Origin: JAQVOO01 sp964524755
GTDB lineage: Bacteria; Spirochaetota; Spirochaetia; Sphaerochaetales; Sphaerochaetaceae
Length of the DNA stretch: 43,380 nt
Reading direction: 5' to 3'
Assembly (NCBI GenBank): GCA_964524755.1
Contig: CAZGDR010000010.1
Location: forward strand, 1-43,380
The notes beneath the pieces were generated by a model. The model had not been told where the DNA came from. It ran no database searches and worked only from the letters and a program-made list of their open reading frames with translations. Positions within the stretch are counted from its first letter, which is position 1. Each line of letters starts with the position of its first letter. Of the stretch, positions 8,615 through 17,285 are shown one piece after another. Both the position numbers and the translations under genes were made by a program.

Positions 8615-9145
8615 ATGCGTTTATTTATTGCTTGCAATTTTCCACACTCTGTACAACGGTTTTTAGGAGAACAACAGAATCGAATAAAGACCGTTTGTAC
8701 AAAGGGTAGATTTCCCAAGGAAGAGAACTTACATCTTACCCTCATCTTTCTGGGAGAAATTGCAGAAAAGGATCTTTCTCCTATCATTACTATTCTTGAT
8801 ACGATAGAAACTCCCCCCGTCCCCATTACATTTAATGAATTAGGGTGTTTCAAACGCCGCGATGGTGACATTTGGTGGGTAGGACTACTCCCTAGTCCTC
8901 CCTTACTAACCTTACAGAAGTACCTTTATGCAAAGCTAAGTCAAGAAGGCTTCACCCTCGATTCTCGCCCTTTTTCTCCTCACATCACCCTTGCGCGAGG
9001 CGTCCGGTTAAGCCAACAAATAGAGAATATCATACCAAGGGAGACCACAGTAGTTCGCCACATCAGCCTTATGCAAACGCTTCATATTTCAGGACAAATC
9101 AGTTACCGAGAGTTGCATGGCAAGAACCTGACGTCTCCAACATAG
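8615..9145 (+). CDS. thpR: RNA 2',3'-cyclic phosphodiesterase
   Basis: A 2H phosphoesterase of 176 residues, normal for ThpR/LigT. It starts MRLFIACNFP. Both catalytic HxT motifs are present, H40-L-T42 (ENLHLTLIFLGE) and H123-I-T125 (FSPHITLARG), and the gap between them is standard. The family hydrolyses 2',3'-cyclic phosphates at RNA ends. It starts 3 nt after the dehydrogenase stop with no clear ribosome site, so it is probably coupled to it. A functional link to sugar use is not evident. Confidence 0.9.
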   Translation: MRLFIACNFPHSVQRFLGEQQNRIKTVCTKGRFPKEENLHLTLIFLGEIAEKDLSPIITILDTIETPPVPITFNELGCFKRRDGDIWWVGLLPSPPLLTLQKYLYAKLSQEGFTLDSRPFSPHITLARGVRLSQQIENIIPRETTVVRHISLMQTLHISGQISYRELHGKNLTSPT

Positions 9146-9147
9146 AA

Positions 9148-9178
9148 CTATGGGAACAATAAATTATTATCCCCATAG
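9148..9178. terminator. Stem-loop between convergent genes
   Basis: A 7-bp stem CTATGGG / CCCATAG (9148-9154 and 9172-9178) encloses an AT-rich loop that can pair further. It lies between the stops of thpR and the DOMON gene. There is no strong T-run on either side, so terminator function is only likely by position. Confidence 0.4.
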
Positions 9179-9193
9179 CCAGCGGTCGGATGG

Positions 9194-9745
9194 TTACTTA
9201 AAAACAACGTCAATAGCAGTTCGTTTGCTATGCATACTGGTAAAATCATCAGCACCATTTTTCCCGTACGCTAAGAGAACTTTATAGGTTTCGCCCTGCA
9301 CAAACTTCTTGTCATACTGGTCCATAGAGTCAAGGGGAAGCGCAAAGACGATTGTTGTTTTGCCATTTGTCTCAGATCCTCGAATTCCACGAACATCCTC
9401 CGTTCCGCCTAAGCTCACATCAGGGGCATGACTCGTATTTCCAGTACCATAATTATCTTGGAAATAAACAGTCCCATCTTTTACATAACCGAGAACATAA
9501 TCAGCATCCTTCATCATAACACTTGGGTTAAAGCCAATCCCGACCCACCCTGTTGTTGGGGCTGCGACGATAAATTCAATCTCATTACCCTTAAATTCAT
9601 AGGTGAATCCCCAACTGTCGGCAGCTGCAAACCATTCTTGGGTAGGAGCTGCAGTAGGTTCTTCTTCTTTTCCCCCCGATGCAAATAGTATGGTTGGTAG
9701 TAAAACCAAGGCGAAAATCAAACTATATCTTTGTAAAGTACGCAT
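9194..9745 (-). CDS. Secreted DOMON-domain protein
   Basis: Exported protein of 183 residues from ATG 9745, which has GGAGG about 7 nt upstream. The signal peptide MRTLQRYSLIFALVLLPTILFA is followed by SGGKEEEPTAAPTQ, a spirochaete-type processing and linker region. The rest is one beta-rich domain with DOMON features: WGFTYEFKGNEIEFIVAAPT, GWVGIGFNPS, MKDADYVLGYV and a late FALPLDSMD segment. DOMON domains bind haem or sugars on the cell surface or in the periplasm. Which ligand applies here is open. It stands alone, convergent with thpR. Confidence 0.75.
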   Translation of the reverse strand: MRTLQRYSLIFALVLLPTILFASGGKEEEPTAAPTQEWFAAADSWGFTYEFKGNEIEFIVAAPTTGWVGIGFNPSVMMKDADYVLGYVKDGTVYFQDNYGTGNTSHAPDVSLGGTEDVRGIRGSETNGKTTIVFALPLDSMDQYDKKFVQGETYKVLLAYGKNGADDFTSMHSKRTAIDVVFK

Positions 9746-9903
9746 ATAAATACCTCCAAAAAGCAAATTATAGAGAAGAGGTGTTTGAGGGCCATGTCCA
9801 ATCCTCTCACTCTTATATATTACCAATATACTACATTAAACATAATGAGCAAGTGGATTTTCATATAGGAGATTTTTTAATGCAACATATTGGTGTTAAT
9901 GGA

Positions 9904-10479
9904 TTATGCGGAGAGAGATCGGAAGCTCAGCTTTGCGTTTAGAAACCGTTTTAGTTCGCGTCGCCGTTTCATAGGGTCTAAAGTTTCAAAGAAGATGATA
10001 TGGAGTGACTCCCACATAAAGACCCAACCGCCAATAACGAGTCCCTCTATCATAACCTGCGGTAGAATGGTAGATATCCCCGATTTATCAATTACGGTAT
10101 ATACGGTAATGAAACAGACCGCCACCATAAATAATATAACAGCAAATCGAACTAGTCGCATCGTTTTACGTCCCATCATCTCTAATTGAGATTGGTAGTA
10201 ATTCATATAACTTTCGCTAATCAACTTCTCTTTTTCAGGGTCGGTGGCTCTATTTTTAACACAAAAGTCTATTTCGAGGCCTTTTCGTAGCGGTATCTCT
10301 TCTGAACATACGTCGAGAAAATTGGCAAGCTCAGAGTGCAAATCTCGCTTGCGAAACACAGCGTTGTCCCATTCATGAAAGTAATCTAGATAGCGATCTA
10401 GCGCAATATCTATAATCACTCTTTGCGTTTCAGGATTAACCCGATACAGAGGAAACTGATGTTCAAAACTACGTTTCAT
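9904..10479 (-). CDS. Conserved membrane protein of unknown function
   Basis: Hypothetical protein of 191 residues starting at ATG 10479, preceded by GAGGAG. About 110 soluble, charged N-terminal residues rich in Asp, Glu and Arg are followed by two hydrophobic segments (LVRFAVILFMVAVCFITVYTV, and MIEGLVIGGWVFMWESLHIIF). The Arg/Lys-rich tail ends RRRELKRFLNAKLSFRSLSA. The likely topology is two membrane passes with both ends cytoplasmic. I do not recognise the family. It is flanked by the DOMON gene and an amidase gene on the same strand. Confidence 0.7.
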   Translation of the reverse strand: MKRSFEHQFPLYRVNPETQRVIIDIALDRYLDYFHEWDNAVFRKRDLHSELANFLDVCSEEIPLRKGLEIDFCVKNRATDPEKEKLISESYMNYYQSQLEMMGRKTMRLVRFAVILFMVAVCFITVYTVIDKSGISTILPQVMIEGLVIGGWVFMWESLHIIFFETLDPMKRRRELKRFLNAKLSFRSLSA

Positions 10480-10566
10480 TGTATCTCCTCAATGAGTATT
10501 TTTGCTAACCGCAGTATAGCGTATTCGATTCTAGATTAGTATTATTTTATGCCTCATAAAGTCCCT

Positions 10567-11358
10567 TTACAAAATAGATTTATAAAAATCCACTCTCCGA
10601 TCTTCTTTTACAGGAAAGGCAGTACGCATCTTCTCTACTTCGGTTAGATCTAAGTTGTATAATGCAAATTCTTCTTCCATTTCAAGAGGGTGTAAGCAAC
10701 TTCCCGAAGGGGTAAAAACATGTGAAGTAAGACCATACTCCAGCCCATTTGGGTCCGACCCGCTGCGGTTGACCCCAATCATAAAAACTTGGTTCTCAAT
10801 GGCCCGAGCTTGTAGTAAAACCTGCCAGTGCTCTCCTCTGGTAACAGGCCAGCTAGCAATCGTTATAATAATATGGCAGGTTTTAGATAGGGCCTGATAT
10901 AACTCAGGAAAGCGTAGATCATAACAGATGGTCAAGCCAAACAGAGTTTTTTCATACCTGCAAAACGCTAAAGAGTTCCCTTTTTCAAATAGTAAATCTT
11001 CTCCAACAAAACTAAAGGGGTGAACTTTGGCATACAATCCAATAACCTCTCCCTGTGCGTTTATCATAACCATACAGTTACGTGCCTTACTATGATTAGA
11101 GTTCCATTCGACATATCCCATTATAATTGCAATTTTATTCACTTTGGCTTGCTCACAAAACCAGAAGAGCGAAAGAGGTGATTTAGAATCTTCAGCTATC
11201 TCAGTTGTATTCATTGAAAATCCAGTGAGAGTCATTTCGGGGAAAATAACAAGGGTGCTCTCAGCAGCAGATGCTTTTTCAATGAATTGAGCACTACGGA
11301 TCTTATTAGCTTCTTTATCTTGCCAAACTTGATTCAGAGAGATTAAGGCAATCTTCAT
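10567..11358 (-). CDS. Nitrilase-superfamily carbon-nitrogen hydrolase (omega-amidase-like)
   Basis: Cytoplasmic amidase of 263 residues. The catalytic triad of the superfamily is visible: E41 in VIFPEM, K111 in LYAKVHPF and C145 in TICYDLRFPE. The size and the GEHWQVLLQARAIENQ segment fit the NIT2/YafV group, which hydrolyses 2-oxoglutaramate or 2-oxosuccinamate, but substrate cannot be fixed by motif alone. Start ATG 11358 has GGGAGG upstream. It lies downstream of the tkt terminator and appears to be a separate unit. Confidence 0.88.
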   Translation of the reverse strand: MKIALISLNQVWQDKEANKIRSAQFIEKASAAESTLVIFPEMTLTGFSMNTTEIAEDSKSPLSLFWFCEQAKVNKIAIIMGYVEWNSNHSKARNCMVMINAQGEVIGLYAKVHPFSFVGEDLLFEKGNSLAFCRYEKTLFGLTICYDLRFPELYQALSKTCHIIITIASWPVTRGEHWQVLLQARAIENQVFMIGVNRSGSDPNGLEYGLTSHVFTPSGSCLHPLEMEEEFALYNLDLTEVEKMRTAFPVKEDRRVDFYKSIL

Positions 11359-11413
11359 AAATGAACCTCCCCCAATTTTCTTAGCATAACGGACCTATTA
11401 CTTTTGGTAAAAT

Positions 11414-11444
11414 AAAAAAGGGAAGCAGTTGTGAGCCACTTCCC
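11414..11444 (-). terminator. Rho-independent terminator of tkt
   Basis: On the minus strand a GGGAAG / CTTCCC stem (11420-11425 with 11439-11444) and a 13-nt loop are followed immediately by TTTTTT (11414-11419) and more AT. It starts 24 nt after the transketolase stop. Confidence 0.7.
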
Positions 11445-11467
11445 CAGTAATAAGTTTTATTCAATGT

Positions 11468-13462
11468 TTACAGTAAAGACTTAGCTGCATCATATACCGC
11501 GTCGGTGGTGATACCAAAAAACTTGAACAATTGATCTGCAGGAGCTGAGTCACCAAAGCTACGCATGCCAATTATTTTGCCTTCCAAGCCTACATATTTA
11601 TACCAGTAATCTGCGATAGCTGCTTCAACCGCAACTCTCTTGGTAACTTTAGCAGGTAATACGGCTTCACGATATGCATCCGATTGTTTATCAAAGACTT
11701 CACACGAAGGCATAGAGACCACACGCACAGCTACACCATCTGCTTCAAGGCGTTTAGCTGCTTCCATAGCCAAGGAGACTTCACTTCCCGTTGCAATTAA
11801 AATAACTTTTGGATCTTTAGCATTCTCCCAGAGGACATACCCACCCTTCTCGACGGCCTTAACTTGTTCAGCGGAACGAGATTGAGGTAAAAGGTTCTGG
11901 CGACTGAGCATTAATGCCACGGGTCCATCTTTTCGCAAGACAGCACGCTTCCAAGCAACTGCAGTCTCAACTGCATCTGCAGGTCTCCAAGACTCCATAT
12001 TGGGGGTAAGCCGTAACATAGCAGGCTGTTCTATCGGTTGGTGTGTGGGACCATCTTCTCCCAATCCAATTGAATCATGGGTATAGATGAATACTACATT
12101 CAATCCCATCAAAGCGGCCATTCTTACTGCATTACGCGCATATTCCATAAAGATAAGAAAGGTACCAGCATAAGGGAGGAAGCCTCCATGTAATGCTATG
12201 CCATTATTAATTGCAGACATAGCAAATTCACGTACTCCATAATGGAGATAGTTGCCTGAAGCATCGTCCCCTGTAATTGCCTTTGAGCCTTTCCACATGG
12301 TGAGATTGGAAGGTGCTAAGTCAGCTGAACCTCCAACCAATTCCGGCATATCTGGACCCAATTGATCAAGTACCATCTGGGAAGCTTTACGAGAAGCAAC
12401 CTTGATATCTTCAGATTGCCATGTTGCAATGAAAGCATCAAATTTCTTCTCCCACCCTTCAGGGACATCGCCCGCTAGACGGCGGTTGAATTCAGCTGCT
12501 TCAACTGGATATTTTTTTGCATAAGAGGCAAAGAGCGCATCCCATTCAGCTTCATAGGCTGCGCCTTTAGAAGTACAATCCCAAGCATCATATATTTCTT
12601 CTGGTACGTAGAAAGCTTCATCATATTCCCATCCAAGACGTTCGCGGGTGAGCTTGATCTCATCTTCTCCTAAAGGAGCTCCATGGCTAGCACCTGTGCC
12701 GGCCTTGTTGGGCGATCCAAATCCAATAGTTGTTCGACAGCAAATGAGTGAAGGTTTATCAGTGACGGCTTTCGCCTCTAATAAAGCTTGCTCTACTGCT
12801 TTAGCATCATGACCGTCAACTCCCCGCACAACATGCCAACCATAGGCTTCAAAACGTTTTGCAGTGTCATCGGTAAACCAAAGGGCAACCTCACCATCAA
12901 TAGAGATTCCATTGTCATCATAGAAGGCAATGAGTTTATTTAATTTCCAAGTTCCGGCCAACGAAGCCGCCTCGTGTGAAATCCCTTCCATCATGCATCC
13001 GTCACCTAAAAAAGTGTACGTATAATGATCGACAATCGAAAAATCTTTCTTATTAAATTGAGCTGCTAATATTTTCTCAGCTGTGGCCATCCCTACTGCG
13101 TTGCTAAAGCCCTGACCTAGTGGTCCGGTCGTAGTTTCTACCCCAGGAGTTACTTGGTACTCTGGATGTCCGGGTGTTTTAGAATGTAACTGTCTGAATT
13201 GCTTTAGTTCTTCAAGTGGTAAGTCATACCCACTGAGATGGAGCAGGGAATAGATAAGCATGGATCCATGTCCATTTGAGAGCACAAAGCGATCTCTGTT
13301 AGCCCATTGAGGGTTTTTCGGGTTGTGCTTCATATTCTCTCGCCACACGACTTGGGCAATGTCAGCCATCCCCATTGGAGCACCGGGGTGCCCTGAATTT
13401 GCCTTCTGCACACCATCCATACTCAGAATTCGTAAAGCGTCTGCTAATTTCCTGTTATCCAT
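11468..13462 (-). CDS. tkt: Transketolase
   Basis: Thiamine-diphosphate enzyme of 664 residues, full length. It moves two-carbon units between ketoses and aldoses in the pentose phosphate pathway. The N-terminus shows ANSGHPGAPMGMADIAQVVW, and the TPP/Mg site is GDGCMMEGISHEAASLAGTWKLNKLIAFYDDN read in two parts (GDGCMMEG, then the later Asn of DDN). The second domain has TFLIFMEYARNAVRMAALM and HDSIGLGEDGPTHQPIEQ with its catalytic His residues. Start ATG 13462 has GGGAGA upstream. It is transcribed alone between its own promoter and terminator. In this island it can process pentose phosphates made by the nearby sugar kinases. Confidence 0.97.
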   Translation of the reverse strand: MDNRKLADALRILSMDGVQKANSGHPGAPMGMADIAQVVWRENMKHNPKNPQWANRDRFVLSNGHGSMLIYSLLHLSGYDLPLEELKQFRQLHSKTPGHPEYQVTPGVETTTGPLGQGFSNAVGMATAEKILAAQFNKKDFSIVDHYTYTFLGDGCMMEGISHEAASLAGTWKLNKLIAFYDDNGISIDGEVALWFTDDTAKRFEAYGWHVVRGVDGHDAKAVEQALLEAKAVTDKPSLICCRTTIGFGSPNKAGTGASHGAPLGEDEIKLTRERLGWEYDEAFYVPEEIYDAWDCTSKGAAYEAEWDALFASYAKKYPVEAAEFNRRLAGDVPEGWEKKFDAFIATWQSEDIKVASRKASQMVLDQLGPDMPELVGGSADLAPSNLTMWKGSKAITGDDASGNYLHYGVREFAMSAINNGIALHGGFLPYAGTFLIFMEYARNAVRMAALMGLNVVFIYTHDSIGLGEDGPTHQPIEQPAMLRLTPNMESWRPADAVETAVAWKRAVLRKDGPVALMLSRQNLLPQSRSAEQVKAVEKGGYVLWENAKDPKVILIATGSEVSLAMEAAKRLEADGVAVRVVSMPSCEVFDKQSDAYREAVLPAKVTKRVAVEAAIADYWYKYVGLEGKIIGMRSFGDSAPADQLFKFFGITTDAVYDAAKSLL

Positions 13463-13850
13463 GTGTCTTCTCCCATATCTCGTGGTTTTTCATCTCCGAT
13501 ACACACATATCATAGATGTATCTATCAGTCTCCAGTGTACCCACAGGGGCCATGAAGGTCAACAACAGCTTTATATCGCAACAGACCAAATATAAAGAAA
13601 AAGAAGCTTCCCCCCTTATATAACCATGAGAAGAATCGCACTTCTACAGTAAGGTAGAGACTCCTCATCGTACTGAATGATTTTGATATTTTGGTACACA
13701 TTGCACCAAAACACACTTCCCTATGTTAGTTCTTGTATCAACCTCATAAGAAATATCTAAAATCGAGAAGTGTAACCTATCAGTCATAACCATATTTCTA
13801 CTCTAGCTTGATTGCTTTTTTGGACATAATTGTGTACATATTTAAGAGTT
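13463..13850. other. Divergent intergenic region between tkt and the GDPD fusion gene
   Basis: A 388-nt non-coding stretch. It holds the tkt promoter (13534-13562) and an inverted repeat TTTTGGT...ACCAAAA (13689-13695 and 13705-13711, 9-nt spacer) that could be a regulatory site. No gene was found in it, and no convincing promoter for the rightward gene. Confidence 0.5.
13534..13562 (-). promoter_or_regulatory. Promoter of tkt
   Basis: On the minus strand TTGACC (13557-13562) and TACACT (13534-13539) are spaced by exactly 17 nt, about 70 nt upstream of the tkt start. Confidence 0.55.
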
Positions 13851-15284
13851 ATGAAACATAAAGTAGCGATAACTCTTTATTTACTATTTTTTTGTGTATT
13901 AGCTCATGTAGGCGCCTATGAACACCCTCTTCTATTGCAAGAGCGCTACATGTTGGCTCAAGCAAGGGTATCTCCTCTCTCAGATGCAAACGAGCTGCCT
14001 CAAGTTTCATTCGACTTTTCCATTTTTAATGGGGATTTTCCTCTTATTATTCATGCCAATCCTACAGAAATATCTCTTTACTCGGGTAGCCCAACCTTTA
14101 TTCCTGCTTTTCTCTCCTTTGGTACAACTAATCAAATTGGTTACATGGATGCCTATAAGACACATACACCATTGGCCCTGATATCAGTTGGTTGGCGAAG
14201 TAATATCTTACATACTGCGAACTTCACCCATGAAGGACTCTTTGCAGCCTGGGGGTATCGATTTGGATTCTTATCAGGAGGATTTGGCTTTCATTTTGCT
14301 GACCAAACTTTAATTGGGTCTCTAGGAGCTTCGTTCAAGTATGGCAGTATTAATTTTGAAGCTTCAAAAAATAGTTTTGAAACCCACCTTACAATTCGTA
14401 CTAAGGGGTTTTGGAGTTTCAGCACTGGTTTAGCATTTGATAATCAAGGCAATACAAAGGTAACGTTTGGTATAGGCCTTTCTCACAATTATTACCCAGC
14501 AGGTGCTATGGAAAACACAGATTGGGATATCAAGATAGCTCACCGAGGATCGCTCCTGGAAGCACCCGAGAACACTATATCAGCTTTTGAATGGGCGCTG
14601 GAACAACCCCAATTCGTGGCCATCGAAACTGATATCAAGCTCACCGCGGAAGGCAATTTCATACTAATCCATGATCCACTACTATTACGATATCGTCATG
14701 GGTTAGGTAAGATCAGCGATTTTACTACTCAAGAATTACAAACTCTGGACATGGGGGCTTGGTTCTCTTCTGATTTTGCAGGAGAAAGAGTGATGGATCT
14801 TGCGCAACTAGCACAACTCGCCAATGCTAATCCCGACGTTTATTGGCTCTTAGAAATTAAAGATTCTCGTTGGACAGAAGAGGATGTAATCAATTTCCTC
14901 ACTCAAATTGATCAATCCTTTATGTATCCTGAAATGGTTGCGTTCTATGGAATAAATAATAACATGGTAGCCCTGTTACAAAAGTATACGGATCGTCCTG
15001 TTGGCATACAACTCGACACTCACAAAAAAATGCTGTTTTACAGTGATTTTCTGTTACCTTTGATTAAATTAGAGTATCGTCAAACAATCGGACATGCCGA
15101 TTTTTTCACCATACTCTCGTCTAAGTTTGATCTAAGTGAACCGCTTAAGACAGTAGCTGATGAAATGGAAATTCCTCTTATGTTTTGGAATTTCCACGAC
15201 ACCATCTACGGTTACATACCAGAAAACTTAAAAAACTATCCGTTAGGAATGCCTAAAATGGAATGGGGTAAAACATTAAAATAA
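13851..15284 (+). CDS. Secreted glycerophosphodiester phosphodiesterase fused to a beta-rich N-terminal domain
   Basis: Exported protein of 477 residues from ATG 13851. The signal peptide is MKHKVAITLYLLFFCVLAHVGA. Residues about 25-220 are rich in aromatic and Gly residues, with alternating strands such as LLSGGFGFHFADQTLIGSLG read as beta structure; this part resembles an outer-membrane or barrel-like domain but is not one I recognise. From residue 228 a GDPD domain begins: IAHRGSLLEAPENTISAF (H231), AIETDIKL (E259, D261) and FILIHD (H274), the metal and catalytic residues of the family. GDPDs release glycerol-3-phosphate from deacylated phospholipids. Spirochaetes have a secreted GlpQ, but this extra domain is unusual. 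The ribosome site is weak (AAGAG). Confidence 0.8.
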   Translation: MKHKVAITLYLLFFCVLAHVGAYEHPLLLQERYMLAQARVSPLSDANELPQVSFDFSIFNGDFPLIIHANPTEISLYSGSPTFIPAFLSFGTTNQIGYMDAYKTHTPLALISVGWRSNILHTANFTHEGLFAAWGYRFGFLSGGFGFHFADQTLIGSLGASFKYGSINFEASKNSFETHLTIRTKGFWSFSTGLAFDNQGNTKVTFGIGLSHNYYPAGAMENTDWDIKIAHRGSLLEAPENTISAFEWALEQPQFVAIETDIKLTAEGNFILIHDPLLLRYRHGLGKISDFTTQELQTLDMGAWFSSDFAGERVMDLAQLAQLANANPDVYWLLEIKDSRWTEEDVINFLTQIDQSFMYPEMVAFYGINNNMVALLQKYTDRPVGIQLDTHKKMLFYSDFLLPLIKLEYRQTIGHADFFTILSSKFDLSEPLKTVADEMEIPLMFWNFHDTIYGYIPENLKNYPLGMPKMEWGKTLK

Positions 15285-15290
15285 CACATG

Positions 15291-16472
15291 TTAGTGCCTC
15301 CTATAATGCCAGGTATCCCCTCTTTGACAGCTAATCATACCATTGAGTTCCATGTCGATCAAAATAGTGAGAAGACCTGATTCCTTTAATTGCAAAGCAC
15401 TGGCCAGTTCTTTAGTAGGCATAGGAACATATTGTAATAGATCAGCAATTTGGGCACAAATCCACTCATTCTCTGAACCAATCGGGAAAGAAGTTTCAAG
15501 ATTAGTTTTTGCAGGGTGACCGAACACTCTCCGCAATTGTACTGGTTCACGCTCTTTCGTCCCGGCGATAGAAGCATGCTTCGCCTGTTGTACTTGGACA
15601 TAGACGGGCCGTTTATACTGGTGTGCTGTGTAGATAACAGAGCGTGAGATACCTAGTTGCTTTTCAGGCAAAGAAACTACTTCATTCGACCACAAGGCAA
15701 TATTTCGATTGCGCTTTATAGCACGATAGATTGTAGGACGCGTACCAAGAGAATATTCACTGATGATGGCCCCATTGTCCATCACATTCTCTAAAATTGG
15801 CCATATCTCTACAGGATAGCATCGATCTAGCCCTCCGCCTACAAAGGCATATACCACACTCTCATCGCTGACTATCTGCGAAAGGGTTTCAATCGATGTC
15901 CCGAAAGAAACCCCCGTCGCTAGTGTAAACCCACGTGCTCTATACTGTTGACAAACTTCACGACAATCCTTGCTATCTTTGGTGGATGAACTAATTACAC
16001 CGACTATAGGCAAGTCTGGTTTTTGTAACTGACCTCTATAATAATATACAAGAGGCGCTTGTCGATCCTCTTTCACTATTGAACGATAGGAGGGCGAATG
16101 GTACGTTAATACTTTAATGCCAAGATGGCGATGAGTTCTCAAGATCTCTTCCACACGAGAGATTTGTTTCGTTCGGATAGACATAAAGGAACGTGAAGCC
16201 TCAAGAGGGTTAAAATTTCTAGTTGTGCACAAAGGCTCCGGTAAAGCATGATCTCTGGGTAAGGCTAACGCCTCTCGTAAATCTTTATCAGAAGCCTCAA
16301 ATATAGCTTGTGGAGTACCCAAAAACTTAAGCAAGCGCTTCTTTTGTAAAATTGACACACTAGGTAATTCGTGAAGCCAGACCCAATACACTTCATCCTC
16401 CTTGTGTTCTTTGGCATACATAAGATAGCTCCCCATTGCCACCAGTTCTTTGTGGCTTACTAATGTTGCCAT
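15291..16472 (-). CDS. dprA: DprA-like DNA-processing protein, divergent
   Basis: Protein of 393 residues from ATG 16472, with AGGAGG 8 nt upstream; a GTG two codons earlier is too close to that site. The N-terminal part (LPSVSILQKKRLLKFLGTPQAIFEAS) resembles the helical HhH-like region before the DprA Rossmann fold. The core keeps AFVGGGLDRCYPVE and GAIISEYSLGTRP, followed by KRNRNIALWSNEVVSLP, equivalent to the family GxGxDxxYP, SExPxGxxP and RNRxIAxLS motifs. The C-terminal MELNGMISCQRGDTW looks like the winged-helix end. DprA loads RecA on single-stranded DNA during natural transformation. The sequence is diverged, so a modified role is possible. Confidence 0.72.
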   Translation of the reverse strand: MATLVSHKELVAMGSYLMYAKEHKEDEVYWVWLHELPSVSILQKKRLLKFLGTPQAIFEASDKDLREALALPRDHALPEPLCTTRNFNPLEASRSFMSIRTKQISRVEEILRTHRHLGIKVLTYHSPSYRSIVKEDRQAPLVYYYRGQLQKPDLPIVGVISSSTKDSKDCREVCQQYRARGFTLATGVSFGTSIETLSQIVSDESVVYAFVGGGLDRCYPVEIWPILENVMDNGAIISEYSLGTRPTIYRAIKRNRNIALWSNEVVSLPEKQLGISRSVIYTAHQYKRPVYVQVQQAKHASIAGTKEREPVQLRRVFGHPAKTNLETSFPIGSENEWICAQIADLLQYVPMPTKELASALQLKESGLLTILIDMELNGMISCQRGDTWHYRRH

Positions 16473-16583
16473 ATCCACGTCCTCCTACTCAGACAACCTA
16501 CACGCAAATAGTTTTGCTTCAGTGAATCTAATCTGGACAAAGCGTAAGCATTTAGTCATAGTAGGAAAAGAGAGGAACATTGC

Positions 16584-16922
16584 ATGTGGAAAAGAAAGCC
16601 AACCCTATCTACTCATTCGCCATTACAGGAGATTCCGTTTGTTAAAGTCGAAGGAGCTCCTTCAGAAGAACCCCTCACCCTTTTTGCATTGAGCACCTGT
16701 GGATTCTGCCGAAGAGCTATCTCTTTTTTGCAAGCTCATCACTTAGCCTATCGGTATGTTTACATGGATAATCTACCCAGAACTCAACAAAATCTCATCC
16801 GTTCTTATATAAAGGAAAATTATCGCGTTGCCCTCTCATTCCCGTTCTTATGCATAGGGGAAGACGACTTTCTTTCAGGATTTATTAAAGTTGCTTGGGA
16901 AAAGGAGCTTATTAATGAGTAA
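16584..16922 (+). CDS. Glutaredoxin-like protein
   Basis: Small thiol-disulfide protein of 112 residues. A roughly 30-residue polar N-terminal extension precedes LTLFALSTCGFCRRAISFL, with redox motif C39-G-F-C42. It then has AYRYVYMDNLP and SFPFLCIGEDDFLSGF, the usual glutaredoxin cis-Pro region (FP) and C-terminal glycine loop. Its stop overlaps the next gene, an FTR-like reductase, by 8 nt. The pair therefore probably forms one redox system in which the reductase supplies electrons to this protein. Confidence 0.82.
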   Translation: MWKRKPTLSTHSPLQEIPFVKVEGAPSEEPLTLFALSTCGFCRRAISFLQAHHLAYRYVYMDNLPRTQQNLIRSYIKENYRVALSFPFLCIGEDDFLSGFIKVAWEKELINE

Positions 16923-17253
16923 AACAAAAAAAATTGATGTCAACGAGTTTGTTGAACGAGTTGCAACTTCCTATGCATGGGTATTGCAACCCGATAAAAC
17001 CTTTCTACAGGAACTTGTAGAAGGATTAGAAACAAATTTAGAACGGCTAGGATACTTGCAGTGCCCCTGCCGACTCTCATGGGATGATAGAACCAAAGAC
17101 AGAGATATCATCTGTCCGTGTATCTATGCCTCTGACGATATTGCTGAATATGGTCATTGTTTTTGCGCCTTATTTTGTTCTCCTGAATTCATAGCAAAAG
17201 GGTTAGAGCCTACCAGCATTCCTGAACGAAGACCAGAACATCTCTTTCCTTGA
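16915..17253 (+). CDS. Ferredoxin-thioredoxin reductase catalytic-subunit-like protein
   Basis: Iron-sulfur disulfide reductase of 112 residues from ATG 16915, with AAGGAG upstream inside the glutaredoxin gene. The FTR cysteine pattern is complete: C50-P-C52, C67-P-C69 and C82-F-C84, within LQCPCRLSW, IICPCIYAS and YGHCFCALF. In FTRs these bind a [4Fe-4S] cluster next to a redox-active disulfide and pass electrons from ferredoxin to a thiol protein. Spacing between the second and third pairs (12 residues) is longer than in plant-type enzymes, and no variable (alpha) subunit gene is adjacent. The likely partner is the co-transcribed glutaredoxin. Confidence 0.87.
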   Translation: MSKTKKIDVNEFVERVATSYAWVLQPDKTFLQELVEGLETNLERLGYLQCPCRLSWDDRTKDRDIICPCIYASDDIAEYGHCFCALFCSPEFIAKGLEPTSIPERRPEHLFP

Positions 17254-17285
17254 GATAAACTAAAGTCCTACTATGTATATACCAC

